Assembly: GCA_963070105.1 (NCBI GenBank)
Contig: OY718807.1
Span: 4,251,001-4,315,000 of the forward strand
Origin: Litomosoides sigmodontis
Taxonomy: Eukaryota > Nematoda > Chromadorea > Rhabditida > Onchocercidae
Length of the DNA stretch: 64,000 nt
Reading direction: 5' to 3'
Positions 57,301 through 64,000 of the stretch are shown here, one piece after another. The notes under the pieces are model-generated. The model was not told where the DNA came from. It was given only the letters and a program-made list of their open reading frames with translations, and made no database searches. Both the position numbers and the translations under genes were made by a program. Positions within the stretch are counted from its first letter, which is position 1; every line of letters begins with the position of its first letter.

Positions 57301-60300
57301 ACAGAATCATTTCATACAACGATGACTTCTTCTTTACATTATAATAATAAATGTTAGAAAAAAAAACAGCACCGATACAAATACACATTGCAGGGATTTT
57401 GTCCACTAAATTTGCTTCAAATTTCGATGCAAACTAACAGATAATTATTTCGTACAATTAAACAATAACAGTAATTAGCAAAAGAAAAAAAGATTGAAAA
57501 ATAGCACGTGAACATGTGAAGAAAGACCTGCTTGAGTTGACGAATACAAAATGAGATGGTAAAATGTTGGGAACATGCCGTAAAGAAGCAAAAGTTTCAC
57601 AACGAAACAGAGGAAACGAAAAGCAAACTTCCAATTGAAATTGAAAGTTTCAATTGAACAGATCCAACGATTTATCCCAAACTGAATGAAATGGGCTATG
57701 ACAGAAATTCCAACTGATCACTTCAGATCACTTTAACCCATCACTGCTGCTACGCTGATCATAACATCCGTAAAATTAAAAATCAATAAACATTTACATT
57801 TGGACAATTCCAATTTCAATTTAAATGTTAATTCATCGACTTTCACTTCAACTTTTTAATGGTAAATGAATGCGGTAGAGTAAAATAGAGGAAGAAAGAA
57901 GTAAGCAAGCAAATTCCACTCACTGTATCACTGAAAATCAGCGCAAATTCCACTTATATTAATTATTACACCTTTCGTCAAATAGCTAATGTCAACTCTG
58001 CGAAAATCATCCAAACTAATTTTATCACAAAATTCCCAAAATCCCTTCATTACTGCTTCACTATGAATTTATGCGAAGTTTGAACTTAAAATTTAATTCA
58101 TCTGATCTGACCCTTTCATTCAGTTTTCTATCATTCCATGTGAAGCATTGTACAATTCAAAGAGCACGAAGAAAACTGAGCACACTTACATCGATCGTTG
58201 CATCGTTGCAGTGGACAGTGCCACGAATCGTTTTTAAAAATCTTTTTTTTTGGCCTTAACAATATCATGAATATCTGCTAGAAAAGACTGCTTTATCCTG
58301 CTCGCTCAATCAAATTTCATCTCAAAAACATCTCCAAGTTTTTCTTTCTGCATGTAAGCGCACACCCACACACACACACCACAACCATTTATGTAAATTT
58401 GCTTGATTAATAGGAAAATGAGTCACGTCAATGATAACATAGTAATTAGGTAGGACGCTGCTATAGGACATCATTGGTGGACGTTTTAGGTTAGCGTTCG
58501 TACCTACCCGTCCATCTTTTGTTTGAAATTATTTCTCATTCTCTCAGTAGCGGAAGCAGTAGCGGCGCTCTTTCGGCACTTCCAACAGCGAAAGATATGA
58601 AACGTTTATCATTGCACACAATTTATTAAATGAAACAAAAGATTATGTACAACGGTCGGCTGCTTCTTCCTAACTTCTCGCACAACTCTTTCCGAACTCA
58701 AAAAACGATGTAATTTGTCAATTTAGAGCAATCTAACTGACTTCCTCTTCCTGAAGGCAATTTTCACATGGAAATTATGAGCGTAATGTAATTACTGAAC
58801 AAACAGTCGTTGATTGTCAAGCTAATTACGAGTGTCACTTAATGAAGCAAATTCAGAAATAATAGCATACAGTACTAGCAATAGCAATGTAGGAGAGGTT
58901 GAATGAACGATAGCTATGAACCGTCAGTGATATCCGTGAAGAAATCATTGTCAAAAGAGTGATAATGATAACAACAGCAACAACGGCAATAACAACAACA
59001 ACAACAACAACAACAACAGTAGCAGCAGCAGCAGCAGCAGCAGTAGCAGCAAAAGCAACAACAAGAACAATACCGCTAAGGATGATTGTATGTGTCAACC
59101 TAAGCTAGTGGAAGAGAAGCCAAACCAGGCAAGCTATCAATCATTTCCATCAATCAGTGATAATGTCGTTGGAAGTCAACGCGACAACAGCAACGGCAGC
59201 AAACAACAACAACAACAACAACAACAACAAACAACAACAACAGCGACAGGAGCAACAATAACAACAAGAGCCATTAGCAACAATTAGTAGCAGTAATTAT
59301 ATGTTAATTAACCCAATCCTTTCAATTTTCCTTACTCCTATCTTCCCTTCCACAAAAAGGGTTAAGAAAATGAAATCCTTTTCAGTATGCTACTGAAAGC
59401 ATTCACGTAAATATTATTGTCGCAGGAAACAACAATGAACATTTGCAATCTTTAGAATTATAATTTTAAAATATAAGTAAAAAAATGCTAATCTAAAAAA
59501 TTATTTGTATTCATTGAATTAATGCGTTTGCCCCTTTTTTTGCGTCTACAAACTTGAAATTTGAATTTCTTTAACAAATTAATTATCCTTACTAAAATGA
59601 TGCTTAGTTAAGTTTACGATTAGTGGCCCTGCTCACTGTTGATTCTGCACGACTAATTAATTACATGCATAGAACAAGCTTGTCAATGAAATTGAAAAAA
59701 ACGATGAAAAAAGAGGAGAGTTAATTTCGAGAGCTTTTACTTCACTGAACGCTGCTTTTTTTAAGACTACAATTTTTTCACTTACCGAAGAATCTAATGT
59801 GCTGTTGTTGCGTCTGAGAGTATTTGCTTTTCGAATTTTCAGTATTTAAGTGCACCACTAATTCAATACACAAACATTCATTTAAGAACTAAGGAATCCA
59901 ATCCATCAGCGAATGAAGAAAAATAAATTAAAAATCAGTCCATAGGATACCGGTAGGTGTGCGTTGGGTTAACGATTGCGCCGATAGAACTTTGTCGGTA
60001 ATTTCATCCTTGGAAGCGCAGGATGCTCGAGAAGAGGTTGATTCGTCCACGTATGGCAATGCTTCCACGGTTTCTTCCATGTTTCCTTCGGCGATTGGCT
60101 GTGGTGCTACCGACTGCTTCAGCGCAACCGGCAATAGCGGAGGAAGAGGTGGTGGCGGTGGTGGAGGAGGAAAGTCATCCACATTCGTCGAATCCATCAA
60201 TTCATTTCCGATCACAGCAGCTATTCTGTCATTTCTCGAATTCTCTGTCTCAGTTTCCAAAGGGTGCTCCATCTCACTTTTAAAATGAGAATCGACATTT

Positions 60301-63300
60301 CTCAAACGTTTCGTCATCCTTTCACGCCTTTGATCATTCTCAATAATACACATCACTTCCTCATCGTTATCATTTAAATTAGGCTGTGATACTGCACTAA
60401 TCTGCTCTCGTTCATTTTCACTCTCTGGAATGCTAAAGCGAACAGGTTGAGTTTGCCGACGTGGATCGCCTCGACGTCCACGTCTTGCAATCGCAGACTT
60501 CTCGACACTTCTTCTTCGCAGCAAGTACTCTAAGACATCGCCAGACTCCGGCGTGGAAGGTGATAAAGAGTGGTCTTGAGAGGAGAAATTGCATGGTGAA
60601 GGTAGTCGTTTTTTGGGTACCAAATCGAGGGACTTTCTTCTCCTCAGACTATCAGGACTACATGAGCCTGGTAGTGACCTATGCAAGCAACCTTTTTCAA
60701 TAGTGTTAGCTAAAGCTTCTGAAATCGTATTCTTACTGCTAGTATCTTTGAAAGTTGAAATTGAGCCTTCAGCTTCAGCCGATATATTACGCATTGTAAG
60801 TACGTATGGAATATCGCTGTTGAACAGATGGCACTTCTGAATTTCAGGACAGTCTTCACTTTGGACCGAAATCAATGTTGGACGATTCAGTTCACGTGTA
60901 CTTGATGGTGCCGTAGAAAATAGGGCAGTTTCTTCCTTCTGAAGATTTACTATAGGATGACTCGGTTTTGCTCCTGGTACATCTGGGGCCGAAGTTGATT
61001 CTGCAACACCGATTTCCGAAGCGCACGCGAGATTTTTTGGTTTCGGAGGTACAACCGGTTTCGGCTTTCGTTCTCGATAGCCTTCTGGCGTGATTACCAA
61101 ATTTTCTTTAGTTATAACTTTACCCGGTAATGGTCCAATTGCACCGTAAGTTTTAGGAGCTTGTTGCGGCTGAGATATTAACGTATCATCGCTTTGACCG
61201 CTGTCTAAAGTATGAGTTAAACTAACATTACTGTAGATGTTGTTACTGGTGTTTTTGACGTCATCATCTGGGATTATTTTTGGTTTCTGCACAATGGTGC
61301 CTTTCGATGTATATACAATTCTGGAATAGGCTGGTTGCACTTCTTTGGTACATGAGTCAGAAGATTGCGGTCCGATGGCGGTCACTGGTTCGTCTTTCGT
61401 GATAGATGCACATCTTCGTGATACGTCTGACTCATCTTTCGTGGTAGGTGTACGAATTGGAGCCTGCGGTGGAGTATCACGTACCTTCGACATGATACTG
61501 GGTTCCCTCTTGCAACTCAGCTTCATATGCTCATCCAAATTGACATTTGGACCATCAATCTCAATTGGCACCAATTTTTGATGCAATGGATATTCCGCAT
61601 ATGAAGGTGGTGCCGATGATGGTTGCTTCCTTTCAGTATAGAATCGCTGCTGTTTAACGTGATTATTTTCGGAAGATTCCCGCTGATAAACCTGTCCCGA
61701 AATTTCTCGTTGATTACGCTCCGTCTCCATTTTCCTTCTGCTACCGTCCAGTCGTCTTTCCGCATATGGGTCCTCATCATCGGTGGTGTTAGGCGTGGAA
61801 CGAGTATTTGGACGAACCTTCTTAACAATCACATTACCAACACGTTTAGCAGTGAAAGTGGTAGCGTAAACAGGATTCATTGCAACAGGCTGAACATCGG
61901 AATGTGTTGATCGTAGCTCATTATCGGATAATTTATAGGAGCCTTCGCTAACGTTATCATAGTCATGTGGTGGCTGATGTAGTTCCAGGAAATTGTCACC
62001 GGACGCCGATTTAGGTGGACATTCACATTTAAGCTCAAGATCCCGACAAGCGATTTGTGCATCATCACCAAGTACATTTGGTAGCGATGCCGACGTGATG
62101 ACATCATTATCAGACGTATCACCAATATTATCAGTGTCACTCGTTGCCGCTACTGCTCCTGCTTTTACAGGCTTAACATTGGATTGTTTGCGGGGTTTAA
62201 AATCAGAATGCTTCTGTCTGTGCCGCAAATTCATGATACTGCCACCAGCCAATGAACATACATCATTACTTTCTATGTCACTCAGACACATTCGTTCACC
62301 GTTCACCGCCGCCGTACTACTGTTATTCGGGTAATGCTGCGAATTCCGGTGGCGATGATTAAGAGCGCTGGTAGTCATCTCACCGGGAAAGTAACTCATC
62401 GTACCTGTCGGCATCAATTGCTGACCACGGCTCTGACTACTTATATATGGACCAGGATTCATCGAGCTTTCACCATTCATACAGTACACCGGTACATCTC
62501 GAGAAGGTAATGTTCCAGAACCGATCAAATTCACCGATCTTTCGCTCACTGTTGCGTAAGCAGGATAATTCATGTCGAGAAGTGCTGGTCGTGACAGTCG
62601 GGCAGTGGATGATGAAGAAAGACCTGACCTAATTGGCCTAAAAAAACACTTCATCTTATGCTTCCTACTCACACATTCAAGAAAAATTTCGAAAACACTG
62701 CAAGCAATTATTTCAAATTTCACAAACCTTGTGAACGGTTCGCGTCGCTTTCGATGTTCACGAATATAATCAATCAATTGCTTCTGAGTTCTGCCTTGAT
62801 ATCTACAAAAGAAATCTTGACATATTTGTAAGTTATAGTTGTTTAAAAAATTTTTTATATTTTTTAAATTAATGATGGATCATCAATTTCGAAATATGCA
62901 ATGTTCCTAATCACACTAAATAAGTTTTCACAACTGCTATTGAAACAATAATATCAATGACAGGAATCAATATTTGTGTAAAAAGAAAAAGTATCATCAT
63001 CTCCTTTATCACTCTCCCCTTCTCTCTCTCCCTCCCTCCCTCTCTCTCTCTCTCTCTATAACAATTACAAAATTTTGAAAAAAAGCATACCTAAAAGCAG
63101 AGCCTTTACTGAAAAAACGACCTTCACGGGCTTTTTTCACCGGTAATACTTCAACGCAACGGAAAAATGTATGGTGCTCGACGCATTTTTTCCAGAAGTT
63201 TTTACACTCATTTCTACTTTCAAACAAAAATTCGATCGTTTCTTTATAATATTGCTGCAAAAAATTTCATCAAATTCCATTCTTTGTATTATTTTCATTA

Positions 63301-64000
63301 AATAATCATCCGCTTGTCCTGCACGTAACTGTCAGTCGTACTGAAATATAAAATGAAATATTCATAACTCACAACAGTGTAGTGACCATACTACTGGCTT
63401 ATATCCGTTACCTTTAAAATACCAAGGGAAGTCAAACTGAATATGTCTCTCACTTTATACATTCGAAAAAAGAAACTTCATAAATGATTAAAATTCAAAA
63501 ATTCCACTTGGAATTTAGGAAAAGTTTTTTTTTCGACGAAAGGTGTTGAGAATTTTTCAGGAAGTTAGCTTACGTGACTTTCAGAATGTAGCTTGATTAG
63601 CAATTTGCGACGTTTAAATGACAACTTCCGGATTCTAGCCCATGAGAACGTGGAAACGCACTGGAACTGATGGAAGACACGAATACCCATATGAGCGATT
63701 GTTAAGTTTACTTCGGTACCTTCCATATCCTGCAAATGTCATTTGTTCCTACAGATTGATGAATATGTGAAGCAAAAATTATCGTTTCCATATTTTTTTA
63801 AAATTAATTTTTCAACTTTTATCTAACAGTTAATCGTTTTTGCATAATTAGGCCCTCTGTCCTACATAATGCTTGAAAAGGCTTTCAACTATTACTTTGA
63901 TATTGCAACCAAAATTTTTACGTAGCAAAAAAATTTGACGTACTTTAGCAGAATGAAGTTTCACGCCATAATAGTCACAACGTCGTGCCGTTTCAAGAAG
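51332..64000 (-). CDS. FARP-type FERM, RhoGEF (DH) and two-PH-domain protein, 5' partial
   Basis: FARP proteins are membrane-cortex Rho/Rac exchange factors acting in axons, dendrites and synapses. Exons: 64000-63944 (edge), 63729-63574, 63254-63091, 62802-62728, 62637-59951, 56271-56163, 55984-55866, 55697-55588, 55492-55406, 55166-55020, 54890-54847, 54338-54306, 54258-54090, 53963-53871, 53771-53655, 53394-53242, 53164-52972, about 52905-52871, 52199-52083, 51869-51718, 51407-51332: 4893 bases in one frame, 1630 residues. FERM F2/F3 motifs are RRCDYYGVKLHSAK, FSWARIRKLSFKRRK and CKNFWKKCVEHHTFFR; FERM-adjacent SKGSAFRYQGRTQKQLIDYI follows. A long disordered exon ends in a poly-proline stretch. 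DH: VMLERTAVFDLKIL through NFLMLKVVHRMVVW. PH1: RFIRQGWLRKWTKRG. PH2: MSGYLLRKFRNSTRRQKFW, matching FARP. The 52905 exon is the weakest. Confidence 0.88.
58971..59070. repeat. (AAC)n-(AGC)n trinucleotide repeat
   Basis: A run of AAC units passes into AGC units with single-base interruptions, in the large FARP intron. Confidence 0.95.
59200..59242. repeat. (CAA)n trinucleotide repeat
   Basis: About 14 CAA units, 130 bp from the first triplet tract. Confidence 0.95.
59928..62637 (-). CDS. Alternative FERM-only 3' end of the FARP gene
   Basis: If the donor at 59951/59950 (CCTACCG|gtatcc) is not used, the long exon reads on for seven residues (GILWTDF) to TAA at 59930-59928. The product would contain FERM, FERM-adjacent and the disordered Ser/Pro-rich region but no DH or PH domains. 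The choice between the two ends is inferred from the reading frame only. Confidence 0.55.
63010..63058. repeat. (TC)n pyrimidine tract
   Basis: A TC-rich repeat in a short FARP intron, just downstream (in the minus-strand sense) of the donor of the exon ending at 63091. Confidence 0.9.

Larger units (their letters stand above)
56300..59900. other. Large FARP intron with triplet repeats
   Basis: This 3.7 kb intron separates the FERM and DH-PH-PH halves. It contains CAA/CAG tracts at 58971-59070 and 59200-59242 but no exon with matching phase that I could support. It could also house a promoter for a separate DH-PH transcript. Confidence 0.5.

Noticed and set aside
59928..62777. A single 949-codon open frame as the true coding unit
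   Set aside because: Its first 46 or so codons cross an intron that stays open by chance; the acceptor at 62638 and phase from the FERM-adjacent exon set the real exon start at 62637.

Overview
The window looks like nuclear DNA from a filarial-type nematode. It is AT-rich, its genes are split into many small exons by short introns with TTTTAG/TTTCAG acceptors, several start codons sit directly behind a splice acceptor (as spliced-leader trans-splicing would give), and it carries an intact RXR nuclear receptor, a gene known from filarial worms and absent from Caenorhabditis elegans. Exon models were built by hand from reading frames, splice dinucleotides and phase. For RXR, the NELF-E-like gene, MECR, SCaMC, MED22, NEK, PIG-X and FARP the exon phases add up to whole open reading frames, apart from a few junctions flagged in the entries.

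Layout. Bases 1-5.3 kb (minus): a RIF1-like HEAT-repeat gene, running to or past the left edge. 5.4-13.0 kb: gene-poor DNA. 13.0-13.7 kb (plus): a two-exon gene for a 109-residue single-pass membrane protein. 17.2-19.7 kb (plus): mitochondrial enoyl-CoA/ACP reductase. 20.8-26.8 kb (minus): RXR, nine coding exons. 29.8-35.0 kb (minus): an RRM protein that matches NELF-E at four separate places. 35.8-38.5 kb (minus): SCaMC-type ATP-Mg/phosphate carrier with EF-hands. 40.0-41.6 kb (plus): MED22. 42.1-44.1 kb (plus): HAP40/F8A. 46.1-48.2 kb (plus): NEK6/7 kinase. 49.0-50.7 kb (plus): PIG-X. 51.3-64.0 kb (minus): a FARP-type FERM/RhoGEF/PH gene whose 5' end lies beyond the right edge.

Functional grouping. 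The genes are mostly unrelated housekeeping functions: chromosome maintenance (RIF1), transcription (RXR, NELF-E, MED22), mitochondria (MECR, SCaMC), mitosis (NEK6/7), GPI-anchor synthesis (PIG-X) and Rho signalling (FARP). MED22/HAP40 and NEK/PIG-X are same-strand neighbours with short gaps and could be operonic. SCaMC and MED22 are head to head and may share a promoter region.

Most worth checking: a NELF-E-like gene in a phylum whose model species lacks NELF; an RXR whose AF-2 helix has lost its charge-clamp glutamate; and a FARP gene that can end after the FERM part by reading into an intron or continue into the DH-PH-PH part. I saw no rRNA, tRNA, CRISPR or recognisable transposon.
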